The notes under the pieces are model-generated. The model searched no databases. It had not been told where the DNA came from and saw nothing but the letters and a program-made list of their open reading frames with translations. A DNA stretch of 64,000 nt, taken from NCBI GenBank assembly GCA_900471925.1, contig UCGV01000008.1:1-64000 (forward strand). Direction: 5' to 3'. Shown here in pieces: positions 7,936 through 15,671 of this stretch (the stretch's first letter is position 1; each line of letters opens with the position of its first letter). This DNA is from Hyphomicrobiales bacterium. GTDB taxonomy: Bacteria; Pseudomonadota; Alphaproteobacteria; Rhizobiales; Rhizobiaceae. A program made the translations under genes and the position numbers.

Positions 7936-8670
7936 ATGACAAGCAATCTTTCCGGCAAGACCGTTCTCATTACCGCAGCCGGACAGGGCATCGGCCGCGC
8001 AACGGCGCTCGCCTTCGTCGCTGCCGGCGCCAAGGTTCATGCGACCGATATCAATACCGATGCGCTCGCGACACTCGCTACGGAGGCCAAGCTTTCCACC
8101 CACAAGCTCAATGTCCTCGACGAGGATGCCGTCAATGCGCTGGTGGCCGAGATCGGTGCCGTCGACGTACTCTTCAACTGCGCCGGCACCGTCCATAACG
8201 GTTCCGTGCTCGAGATGAAGGACGCCGACCTGGAATTCGCATTCGACCTCAACGTCAAGGCGATGATCCGCACCATCCGCGCCGTTCTGCCCGGCATGCT
8301 GGAGCGCAAGGACGGTGCCATCGTCAACATGTCCTCGGTCGCCTCCAGCATCAAGGGCGTACCGAACCGCTTCGCCTACGGCGTCACCAAGGCCGCTGTG
8401 ATCGGGCTCACCAAGTCGGTCGCCGCCGATTACGTCACTCAGGGCATCCGGTGCAACTGCATCTGCCCCGGCACGGTGGAAAGCCCCTCGCTGCAGGACC
8501 GCATGCGCGCCCAAGGCGATTACGACACGGCCCGCGCCGCCTTCATCGCCCGCCAGCCGATGGGCCGCCTCGGCTCGCCGGAAGAGATCGCCGATCTCGC
8601 CGTCTATCTTGCCGGCGCCACCTACACATCGGGCCAAGCCTACGCCATCGACGGCGGCTGGACGATCTGA
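7936..8670 (+). CDS. SDR oxidoreductase, probable 2-keto-3-deoxy-L-fuconate dehydrogenase
   Basis: A 244-residue classical short-chain dehydrogenase: cofactor loop TAAGQGIG (about 12-19), NCAG near residue 82, and the catalytic Ser/Tyr/Lys set in MSSVAS and YGVTK (about 131-155). It ends in the frequent SDR motif SGQAYAIDGGWTI. The overall sequence resembles the BDH2/ketodeoxyfuconate dehydrogenase group. The gene is followed after 95 bases by L-fuconate dehydratase, whose product would be its substrate. It would oxidise 2-keto-3-deoxy-L-fuconate to the 2,4-diketo acid with NAD. The specific substrate rests on this pairing. Confidence 0.8.
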   Translation: MTSNLSGKTVLITAAGQGIGRATALAFVAAGAKVHATDINTDALATLATEAKLSTHKLNVLDEDAVNALVAEIGAVDVLFNCAGTVHNGSVLEMKDADLEFAFDLNVKAMIRTIRAVLPGMLERKDGAIVNMSSVASSIKGVPNRFAYGVTKAAVIGLTKSVAADYVTQGIRCNCICPGTVESPSLQDRMRAQGDYDTARAAFIARQPMGRLGSPEEIADLAVYLAGATYTSGQAYAIDGGWTI

Positions 8671-8765
8671 GCCTTTCGCGCGGACCGGCTTCTGCGGAAG
8701 CCGGCTTCCTTGCGGGAACCATATTGTAGGAACCGCATACCGGCCACTCGAACGGGAGGAATACC

Positions 8766-10043
8766 ATGACCCGCATCACCGATCTCCGTGTCTTCGACCT
8801 TCGCTTTCCCACCTCCCAAAGCCTTGACGGGTCCGATGCGATGAACCCCGATCCCGATTATTCCGCCGCCTATGTGATCCTCGATACAGATAGGGAGGAT
8901 CTATCCGGTCATGGCCTGACCTTCACCATCGGCCGCGGCAACGATATCTGCTGCGCGGCGATCGAGGCCATGCGCCATCTCGTCGTCGGCACCGAGCTTC
9001 CCGATGTGCTCGCTCATCCCGGCAAATACTGGCGGCATCTGACGAGCGATAGCCAGTTGCGCTGGATCGGCCCTGAGAAGGGCGCGATCCATCTTGCGAC
9101 AGGGGCGATCGTCAATGCCGTCTGGGATCTCCTCGCCAAGGAGGCCGGCAAGCCTGTCTGGCGCCTTGTCGCCGAGATGTCGGCCGAGGAAATTGCCGAT
9201 ATCATCGACTATCGTTATTTGACCGACGTGCTCACGCGCGAGGAGGCGATCGCCATCCTGAAAAAGGCCGAAGCCGGCAAGGCGGAGCGCATCGCCACGC
9301 TCGAGAAGGAAGGCTATGCCTGCTACACGACATCGGCTGGCTGGCTGGGATATGAAGACGAGAAGCTGCGGCGTCTCTGCCAGGAGGCGATCGATGCCGG
9401 TTTCAACCATATCAAGATGAAGGTCGGCCGCGATCTTGAGGACGATATCCGTCGCTTGAGGATCGCCCGCGAGGTGATCGGCCCGGATCGCTACCTGATG
9501 ATCGACGCCAACCAGGTCTGGGACGTCGGCCAGGCGATCGACTGGGTCAAGCAGCTCGCCTTCGCCAAACCCTTCTTCATCGAGGAGCCGACGAGCCCTG
9601 ACGATGTCGCCGGCCACCGCAAAATCCGCCAGGGCATTTCCCCGGTAAAGGTCGCAACCGGCGAGATGTGCCAGAACCGCATCATGTTCAAGCAGTTCAT
9701 CGCCGAGGGCGCGATCGACATCGTGCAGATTGATTCCTGCCGCATGGGCGGGCTGAACGAGGTCCTGGCCGTGCTGCTGATCGCCGCCAAATTCGGCCTG
9801 CCGGTCTGGCCGCATGCCGGCGGCGTCGGGCTCTGCGAATATGTACAGCACCTGTCCATGATCGATTATGTGGCGGTATCAGGCACCAAGGATGGCCGCG
9901 TCATCGAATATGTCGATCACCTGCACGAACATTTCCTGGATCCCTGCATCATCAAGGACGCCGCCTATATGCCGCCGACGCTGCCAGGCTTCTCGATCGA
10001 GATGAAACCGGCTTCGATTGCCGGCTACATATTCCGCGGATAG
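8766..10043 (+). CDS. L-fuconate dehydratase (enolase superfamily)
   Basis: A 425-residue enolase-superfamily dehydratase of the length and sequence type of L-fuconate dehydratase. The N-terminal capping domain begins with [16 protein letters not shown]; the barrel has the KMKVG lysine motif at about 217-221, metal ligands in MIDANQVWD and [10 protein letters not shown], and the general-base His in WPHAGG. It removes water from L-fuconate to give 2-keto-3-deoxy-L-fuconate. A GGGAGG ribosome binding site lies before ATG 8766. It closes the rightward operon driven from the IclR divergent region. Confidence 0.9.
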   Translation: MTRITDLRVFDLRFPTSQSLDGSDAMNPDPDYSAAYVILDTDREDLSGHGLTFTIGRGNDICCAAIEAMRHLVVGTELPDVLAHPGKYWRHLTSDSQLRWIGPEKGAIHLATGAIVNAVWDLLAKEAGKPVWRLVAEMSAEEIADIIDYRYLTDVLTREEAIAILKKAEAGKAERIATLEKEGYACYTTSAGWLGYEDEKLRRLCQEAIDAGFNHIKMKVGRDLEDDIRRLRIAREVIGPDRYLMIDANQVWDVGQAIDWVKQLAFAKPFFIEEPTSPDDVAGHRKIRQGISPVKVATGEMCQNRIMFKQFIAEGAIDIVQIDSCRMGGLNEVLAVLLIAAKFGLPVWPHAGGVGLCEYVQHLSMIDYVAVSGTKDGRVIEYVDHLHEHFLDPCIIKDAAYMPPTLPGFSIEMKPASIAGYIFRG

Positions 10044-10794
10044 GCCGAGAGCGGCTTGCAGGACATGGCCTGCGACTGCTCGCCCGACAGAGGACAAAAG
10101 CAGGCTGATCATTGCGCAAATCCGCGACATCTTCTATAAGAATAGTTCTCTGAAGGACTTCGAACCCTGTCTCAAATGGGTTGCTTACGGTAGATCTGGC
10201 GTATTGCTAACGCCCTGTTTTTTCTCAAGTCTTTCGGCGATACGGAATCAAGCGCGCAGATTGATTCTGTCACTCCTTCGTCCGATTTTGGTGGGTTTCC
10301 CGTCAGAAACTGGCGGGGGGAGGCCTTTCGCCTCCATCCGCTCCGCGTTCGGGCAGCAACCCGACGATCCCTTCACTCGGATCTCGGTTGACGAGAACGC
10401 TTCTCATTGCCGTCCACGCCCATAGAGTTGCGCCGGCCGGCTCTTTTCAGCCTCCGGTTATCGGATCTTTCGCCGGCAAAGGTTCGGAATCGGCAATAGC
10501 TGATTCTTCTCAATGGGATGCGGCAAGCGCCGCCTGCGAGACCAAAACGCATGCTTTGCCATCTCGATCCCAAAATTGATGTGAGGATCACACAGCTTTC
10601 AACAGCGAATCGGATTTCTGTTAACTGACGGAGATATAAGGCGAAATTGTAATCCTTCTGTCGTAAACTCATGATCGTGGCCGGTGCGGCTAAGGTCATG
10701 TTTCTCCGCAGTACCTTGCCAGAATCGCTCCGATCGGTAATCGTCACGGATAAACAGCCGTTTCTGGTGTTTTTCCGTGATGAAAGATTAGAGC
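10044..10794. other. Region upstream of repA, no gene supported
   Basis: About 750 bases between fuconate dehydratase and repA. Open frames crossing it have no ribosome binding site or protein-like composition. A short inverted repeat (GAGAA at 10393-10397 mirrored by TTCTC at 10401-10405) is present. The region should contain the repABC promoter and RepA/RepB operator sites, but I cannot place them with confidence. Confidence 0.5.
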
Positions 10795-12015
10795 GTGAGC
10801 AAGCCACAAAGGACTTCTCGGACCCTTCAGCGTAGCGTCGATGAGACGATCGGCGCCCATGCGTCGACAATCAGTTCGCAGCTGCAGGCGATCAGCGAAG
10901 CCCTGTTTCCGCCGACAGCGAGCAAGACTCTCCGCCGCTTTACCTCGGGCGAGGCGGCCAAGCTGATCGGCGTGTCGGATTCCACCTTACGCAAGATGAC
11001 CCTTGCCGGCGAAGGTCCGCAACCCGATGTCGGCACCAATGGAAGGCGCCTCTATTCACTGCGTCAGCTCAACGAGCTGCGTGCCCTGCTTGCTGCCTCC
11101 GCAAGGGGACGAGAGGCGCACGAGTTCCTGCCGCGACGCCGGGAGAACGAGCATCTTCAAGTGATCGCCGTCACCAATTTCAAGGGTGGTTCGGGCAAGA
11201 CCACAACGTCGGTCCATCTTGCGCAATATCTCGCCCTGCAGGGCTACCGCGTTCTGGCGTTGGATCTCGACCCGCAGGCCAGCATGTCTGCCATGCTCGG
11301 CGTGATGCCGGAAACGGATGTGCGCTCCAACGAGACGCTCTACGCGGCGATCCGCTACGACGAAGAGCGCCGCCCGCTCTCCGAGGTCGTGCGCAATACC
11401 TATTTCGACGGACTGGATCTCATTCCCGGCAATCTCGAACTGATGGAGTTCGAACATACGACGCCGCGCGCGTTGATGCATGGTTCACGGGATGGCGAAG
11501 GCGTATTCTTCATGCGCGTCGCCAAGGCGCTTGACGATGTCGCGGACAACTATGACGTCGTGGTGCTCGATTGCCCGCCGCAACTCGGTTATCTGACATT
11601 GAGTGGCCTTTGCGCAGCGACGTCGATGATCGTCACTGTACATCCGCAAATGCTTGACGTGGCCTCTATGAGCCAGTTCTTGCTGATGACCCACGATCTC
11701 CTCGCTGTCGTGCGCGAAGCCGGCGGTGAGCTCAATTACGATTTCATCCGTTATCTGCTCACCCGTTATGAGCCACAGGATGCGCCGCAGACCAAGGTCG
11801 CCGCTCTCCTGCGCAATCTTTTCGACGATCACGTCATGATCAATGCGATGGTGAAATCGGCCGCGGTCTCCGATGCCGGCCTTACCAAGCAGACACTCTA
11901 CGAAATCGGTCGAGAGAACCTGACACGCTCGACCTATGACCGCGCGATGGAAGCGCTCGATGCCGTCAATGGCGAGGTCGAGATGCTGATCCGCCAGGCA
12001 TGGGGGCGCACATGA
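10795..12015 (+). CDS. repA: Plasmid partitioning ATPase RepA
   Basis: A 406-residue ParA-type ATPase. Residues 1-45 are the helical dimerisation/N-terminal region, 46-95 a helix-turn-helix with RRFTSGEAAKLIGVSDSTLRKM, and the P-loop KGGSGKTT is at about 130-137, followed by LDLDPQASMS. The RepA family normally begins like this, so the GTG at 10795 fits. RepA with ADP represses the repABC operon, and with RepB segregates the plasmid. It is followed by two parS palindromes, repB and repC, making a full alphaproteobacterial repABC module. Confidence 0.95.
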   Translation: MSKPQRTSRTLQRSVDETIGAHASTISSQLQAISEALFPPTASKTLRRFTSGEAAKLIGVSDSTLRKMTLAGEGPQPDVGTNGRRLYSLRQLNELRALLAASARGREAHEFLPRRRENEHLQVIAVTNFKGGSGKTTTSVHLAQYLALQGYRVLALDLDPQASMSAMLGVMPETDVRSNETLYAAIRYDEERRPLSEVVRNTYFDGLDLIPGNLELMEFEHTTPRALMHGSRDGEGVFFMRVAKALDDVADNYDVVVLDCPPQLGYLTLSGLCAATSMIVTVHPQMLDVASMSQFLLMTHDLLAVVREAGGELNYDFIRYLLTRYEPQDAPQTKVAALLRNLFDDHVMINAMVKSAAVSDAGLTKQTLYEIGRENLTRSTYDRAMEALDAVNGEVEMLIRQAWGRT

Positions 12016-12221
12016 CGAACCGCCCCGTCGACAACGGTCTGCGCAGCCTTGGCCAGTCGGCTCATGTGTTGGGAGCTCCCAACAGAATATTCCGTCCTGC
12101 CGCGACCGTCCGGAAATCCATCCACTCATCGGTCATCTTCAAGTGTGTTGGGAGCTCCCAACGGCGCCTGATTGGCGTGACCCAGATGATCGGAAAGGAG
12201 CGAATTGATGAGCAGACGTGA
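12012..12221 (+). CDS. Possible repD-like small ORF spanning parS
   Basis: A 69-codon frame whose ATG overlaps the repA stop as ATGA and whose end runs past the repB start. Both parS palindromes lie inside it. In the Ti plasmid pTiR10 a small gene, repD, occupies the same place and also contains parS sites. The predicted peptide is basic with no recognised domain, so the frame could simply be open by chance. The translational coupling geometry is the main support. Confidence 0.3.
   Translation: MTNRPVDNGLRSLGQSAHVLGAPNRIFRPAATVRKSIHSSVIFKCVGSSQRRLIGVTQMIGKERIDEQT
12068..12083. repeat. parS centromere site, copy 1
   Basis: A perfect 16-base palindrome, GTTGGGAGCTCCCAAC, matching the repABC centromere consensus GTTNNNNGCNNNNAAC. 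It lies in the repA-repB gap, the usual place for RepB-binding parS in this family. Confidence 0.93.
12147..12162. repeat. parS centromere site, copy 2
   Basis: An identical copy of GTTGGGAGCTCCCAAC, 79 bases after the first. The variable inner bases (GGGA/TCCC) are the same in both, as expected if they are read by the same cognate RepB and determine partition specificity. Confidence 0.93.
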
Positions 12222-13200
12222 TACAGTCAATTCGATCTTCATGCGCAAGACCGATACTCCGGTCCCATCGGCCGGTGCGGAGAAGAATCCGGACCGGGTG
12301 CGCAGCGGCGCGGTATCAGCCATGGGCGCATCGCTCCAGGAAATGACAGAGGCGGCGCGAACTGCAAACCGCCTGCAGGCGCAGATTTCAGCGGGCTTTT
12401 CCATTCTGGAAATCACGCCCTCGGATATTTCCAATTCCTCGATCAGCGATCGTATCCCGATCGATCGTGATGCCGATTTCGATGCGCTGGTGACGAGTAT
12501 TTCCGAGCACGGTCAGAAAGTGCCGATCCTGGTGCGTCCAGATCCAGAAAAGGACGGGCATTACCAGATCGCTTATGGCCGTCGTCGCCTGCGCGCTGCG
12601 GCAAAACTCGGAATCAAGGTCAAGGCGATCGTCCAAAGCCTCAGCGACAACGAGCTTGTCATCGCCCAGGGCAAGGAAAATCTTGACCGTCAGGATCTCT
12701 CTTTCATCGAGAAGGCACTTTTTGCCCATCGTCTGGAAGAGGCCGGTTATCAGCGCGCCGTCATCATGGCGGCACTCTCGACCGACAAGGCCGATCTCAG
12801 TCGCTACATTTCTGTTGCGCGCGGCGTGCCGCAGAACGTGATCCTCGCGATCGGTCCAGCTCCCAAGGCAGGTCGCGCACGCTGGCTTGCGCTTGTCGAT
12901 GCCATTACCTCGTCACCTAAGAAGGTCGATGCAATCATCGGCGACGATGCCTTTGCCGATCTTGAAAGCGATCAGCGCCTGCAGCGTGTGCTTTCAAGAA
13001 TGACGACACGCGATCAGAAGAAGGCCGCAGGCGATGTCTGGAAAACCCGGCAGGGGCAGAAGGCCGCGCAGATCGACCGCTCCGGCAAGAAAACACGCAT
13101 CACCTTCGATGAACGGATGGTGCCCGAATTTGCCGATTATCTCACGACCCGACTGGATGAGCTCTTTGAAGAGTTCGGCGCCGTCAGGTCACAACAATAA
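12208..13200 (+). CDS. repB: Plasmid partitioning protein RepB
   Basis: A 330-residue ParB-family protein. The N-terminal region is basic, the ParB/sulfiredoxin-like domain covers about 75-165 (with YGRRRLRAA near residue 115), and a helix-turn-helix region follows to about 235. The start is ATG 12208 with AAAGGAG just upstream; the TTG at 12205 is less likely. It binds the parS palindromes immediately before it, and with RepA partitions the replicon. The C-terminal end should carry dimerisation contacts. Confidence 0.95.
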   Translation: MSRRDTVNSIFMRKTDTPVPSAGAEKNPDRVRSGAVSAMGASLQEMTEAARTANRLQAQISAGFSILEITPSDISNSSISDRIPIDRDADFDALVTSISEHGQKVPILVRPDPEKDGHYQIAYGRRRLRAAAKLGIKVKAIVQSLSDNELVIAQGKENLDRQDLSFIEKALFAHRLEEAGYQRAVIMAALSTDKADLSRYISVARGVPQNVILAIGPAPKAGRARWLALVDAITSSPKKVDAIIGDDAFADLESDQRLQRVLSRMTTRDQKKAAGDVWKTRQGQKAAQIDRSGKKTRITFDERMVPEFADYLTTRLDELFEEFGAVRSQQ

Positions 13201-13263
13201 CTGTTGGCGGTCTAAGCCGCTGACACGCATTTGACTGTTAGGAAAAGGAGCCAATAGGCAAAG

Positions 13264-13312
13264 AAAAAGGCCCCCGAACAAAACATCCGGAAGCCCTCTT
13301 CTCTCGTTTAGC
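13264..13312 (-). ncRNA. Antisense counter-transcribed RNA (ctRNA) of repABC
   Basis: The repB-repC gap of repABC plasmids encodes a small antisense RNA that limits RepC synthesis and determines incompatibility. Here, reading leftward, a promoter-like pair lies at 13342-13347 (TTGACA) and 13319-13324, and the segment ends in a GC-rich stem (arms near 13290 and 13270) followed by a run of T on the minus strand at 13268-13264. That gives an RNA of roughly 50 bases. The ends are estimates. Confidence 0.8.
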
Positions 13313-13318
13313 ACCTAG

Positions 13319-13347
13319 AGAATCGCACTTCCCGGAATCACTGTCAA
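13319..13347 (-). promoter_or_regulatory. Promoter of the ctRNA
   Basis: On the minus strand a perfect -35 TTGACA (13347-13342), a 17-base spacer and GATTCT (13324-13319) as a weak -10. The spacing and location relative to the terminator fit the constitutive antisense promoter found in repABC operons. Confidence 0.65.
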
Positions 13348-13407
13348 GGTTTTTGAACGCCGTTTTGGCGGGCGCTGGAAATTTGCCTTTGTATAAGGTG
13401 AACCACG

Positions 13408-14619
13408 ATGGATACGGGTATCGTCACGACGCCTTTTGGGCGGCGGCCGATGTCGCTTGCCTTGATGAGAGGACAGCTTCAGGCCGAATCAGTAAAACCA
13501 GATCGATCAGTCGATAAATGGAAAGTGTTTCGCGATGTCTGCGAAGCCCGTCCGTTGCTCGATATTTCAGACCGTGCACTTGCCGTTCTGAACGCGCTTC
13601 TGTCCTTCTATCCGGAAAACAAACTCTCCGGCGACGCGAACATGATCGTCTTTCCCTCCAATCGCCAGCTGATCACCAGGGCGCATGGCATTGCAGTCAC
13701 CACGCTGCGCCGGCATCTTTCGGCCCTCGTCGATGTTGGCCTGATCATCCGCAAGGACAGCGCCAACGGCAAACGTTTTGCCCGCCGAAAAAGCTCGGGT
13801 GAACTGGAGGAGGCCTATGGCTTCAGCCTGGCACCGCTTCTTGCCCGCAGCGATGAATTGTCCACCATGGCCGAGAAGATCGAAGCCGACCGGCTGGCAT
13901 TGCGCCGTGCCCGTGAGCGGCTGACGATCTGCCGCCGCGATATCCGCAAGCTGATCGACGCCGCAGTTGATGAGGGCGTGCCCGGCAATTGGGATCAGAT
14001 CCAGTCTGCCTATAACAATCTTCTGACCAGCCTTTCACGCAAACCGGATGTGCGCGATCTCGAACAGGTGCGGCTAAAGCTCGAAGAGCTGCGCGCCGAT
14101 ATCGTCAAACTGTTGACGAATTTCGATAATTTCCAAAAACCGAGCGCCAGTGTGGTTCAAAATGAACCGCACATACAGAGTTCAGAAATAGACTCTTATG
14201 AATTAGAATCCATCGCACCGTCAGAAAACGAACCGCTACCAGCAAAACTTGAACTGACGCAGATCAAAGAACCTCAGAAGATATTCCCTCTCGCGCTCGT
14301 ATTACAGGCTTGCCCCCAGATCCGTGACTATGCTCAGGGAGGCTCGATCTCAGGCTGGCGGGATCTCATAACCGCTGCCGTCACCGTCCGCTCTATGCTG
14401 GGGATCACACCAGAAACCTATCAGTCAGCCTGCGACAGTCTCGGCCGGGATACTACAGCAATCGTCGTTGCCTGCATGCTGGAGCGGGCCACCCATATCA
14501 ACTCACCGGGTGGATATCTGCGTGATCTTACCCGAAAAGGAGTAAGGGGCGAATTCTCGCTTGGGCCGATGTTGATGGCGCTTGCGAGGCAGAAGAGTCC
14601 AGGCGAACGTCGGGCGTGA
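13408..14619 (+). CDS. repC: Replication initiator RepC
   Basis: A 403-residue replication initiator. The family hallmark is visible: an N-terminal region with RRPMSLALMRGQL, then winged-helix segments with LDISDRALAVLNALLSFYPEN and IVFPSNRQLITRAHGIAVTTLRRHLSALVDVGLI (about 45-120), and a conserved C-terminal domain beginning near FPLALVLQACPQIRDYA (about 292). RepC acts in cis at an origin inside its own gene. Expression is limited by the antisense RNA in the leader. Length and domains are normal, so the replicon is probably functional. Confidence 0.96.
   Translation: MDTGIVTTPFGRRPMSLALMRGQLQAESVKPDRSVDKWKVFRDVCEARPLLDISDRALAVLNALLSFYPENKLSGDANMIVFPSNRQLITRAHGIAVTTLRRHLSALVDVGLIIRKDSANGKRFARRKSSGELEEAYGFSLAPLLARSDELSTMAEKIEADRLALRRARERLTICRRDIRKLIDAAVDEGVPGNWDQIQSAYNNLLTSLSRKPDVRDLEQVRLKLEELRADIVKLLTNFDNFQKPSASVVQNEPHIQSSEIDSYELESIAPSENEPLPAKLELTQIKEPQKIFPLALVLQACPQIRDYAQGGSISGWRDLITAAVTVRSMLGITPETYQSACDSLGRDTTAIVVACMLERATHINSPGGYLRDLTRKGVRGEFSLGPMLMALARQKSPGERRA
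14116..14290. other. AT-richer segment inside repC, likely oriV region
   Basis: Within repC the composition changes to AT-rich sequence encoding the poorly conserved linker of about residues 237-292. In repABC replicons the origin is mapped to an AT-rich stretch inside repC. An inverted repeat (GGTTCA/TGAACC, arms at 14154-14159 and 14163-14168) lies in it and extends with TGTG/CACA flanks. Confidence 0.6.
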
Positions 14620-14992
14620 AAGCGCCTAGACCACGTCGATATCCGCCTGCTGTCATTGTTCATTGGGGAAGGAAAAGGTTCTGAATGAGCCACTAAGAGC
14701 ATTCGTGCCGGGTCCGCAAAGTGAAAGCGAGAGGATGTCCCCAGCAATCAAGGGGCCAGTATCGGAAATGAAACACAATTTCACTTCCGTAATAGAGAAA
14801 GACAATCGATATTTCAACGTCTTGTAGGGATACAATGCGGAACGAGCGGTGGCTGAATTGCCGCAAATGCTTACGAAACAAGGCTTAACACACAAGACGG
14901 CCGGAAAGAGCCGTTGACGGGAATTGGCCGCAAACGATAGGGCAGGATGAAGGATTGAAGGCTATGAAAAGTACGGTGAAGCGAGGGCAGAA
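14620..14992. other. Intergenic region after repC, no gene seen
   Basis: About 370 bases between repC and the sugar transferase. Leftward open frames exist but show no ribosome binding site or recognisable protein. It is somewhat AT-richer than the neighbouring genes and should hold the promoter of the polysaccharide genes. Confidence 0.5.
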
Positions 14993-15553
14993 TTGAAGCG
15001 GGTGGTGGATCTTTTCCTGGCGCTGGTGGCAACCCTGATCCTCATCATCCCGATCGGGATCGTGGCCCTTTGCGTGCGGCTGACTTCACCAGGACCGGCG
15101 CTTTACTGGTCGAACCGGGTCGGGCAGCGCAACAAGCTCTTTAGGATGCCGAAATTCCGCAGCATGCGGATCGATACGCCGACGGTCGCCACGCATCTGC
15201 TCGATGATCCCGCGCGCTACCTGACCCCGATCGGCGGTTTCCTGCGCAAGTCGAGCCTCGACGAATTGCCGCAACTCTGGTGCATCCTGAAGGGTGATAT
15301 GAGCTTCGTCGGTCCCAGGCCGGCGCTCTATAATCAGGACGATCTGATCGCGCTGCGCACGGCAGAAGGTGTCGATGCCTTGCTGCCTGGCCTGACAGGC
15401 TGGGCACAGGTCAATGGTCGCGATGAGTTGCCCATCCCGGAAAAGGTCAAATTCGACGTTGATTATCTCAAGCGCCGCTCCTTCTTCATGGACATGCGCA
15501 TTCTGGCGATGACCGTCGGTAAGGTATTGGGCAGCAAGGGCATAACCCATTGA
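14993..15553 (+). CDS. Undecaprenyl-phosphate sugar phosphotransferase
   Basis: A 186-residue bacterial sugar transferase. One N-terminal membrane segment (about residues 4-28) precedes the cytoplasmic catalytic part with KFRSM (about 54-58), [12 protein letters not shown], the FVGPRPA motif and [13 protein letters not shown]. It transfers a sugar-1-phosphate to a lipid carrier at the inner membrane, starting a polysaccharide repeat unit. It is shorter than ExoY-type enzymes because it lacks extra N-terminal residues. Start is TTG with GAGGG upstream. It precedes a nucleotide-sugar dehydratase in the same direction. Confidence 0.88.
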   Translation: MKRVVDLFLALVATLILIIPIGIVALCVRLTSPGPALYWSNRVGQRNKLFRMPKFRSMRIDTPTVATHLLDDPARYLTPIGGFLRKSSLDELPQLWCILKGDMSFVGPRPALYNQDDLIALRTAEGVDALLPGLTGWAQVNGRDELPIPEKVKFDVDYLKRRSFFMDMRILAMTVGKVLGSKGITH

Positions 15554-15671
15554 GGTTACGACCAGAGGTTATAAACAGATTGCTTGCGCGACCGGTAATT
15601 ATTTCGGTTGCTCTTGAGATGGAAAAGGACAAGAAGAGGTCAGGCTCGAATGTTGAGTGGACAGTATAGAC

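Noticed and set aside
7576..8637. Long N-terminal extension of the IclR reading frame
   Set aside because: It is the antisense of the dehydrogenase gene; a strong ribosome binding site and family length place the start at 7575.
10018..10870. Open frames upstream of repA on both strands
   Set aside because: They cross gene ends and the repA start, and lack coding character; the region is better seen as regulatory.
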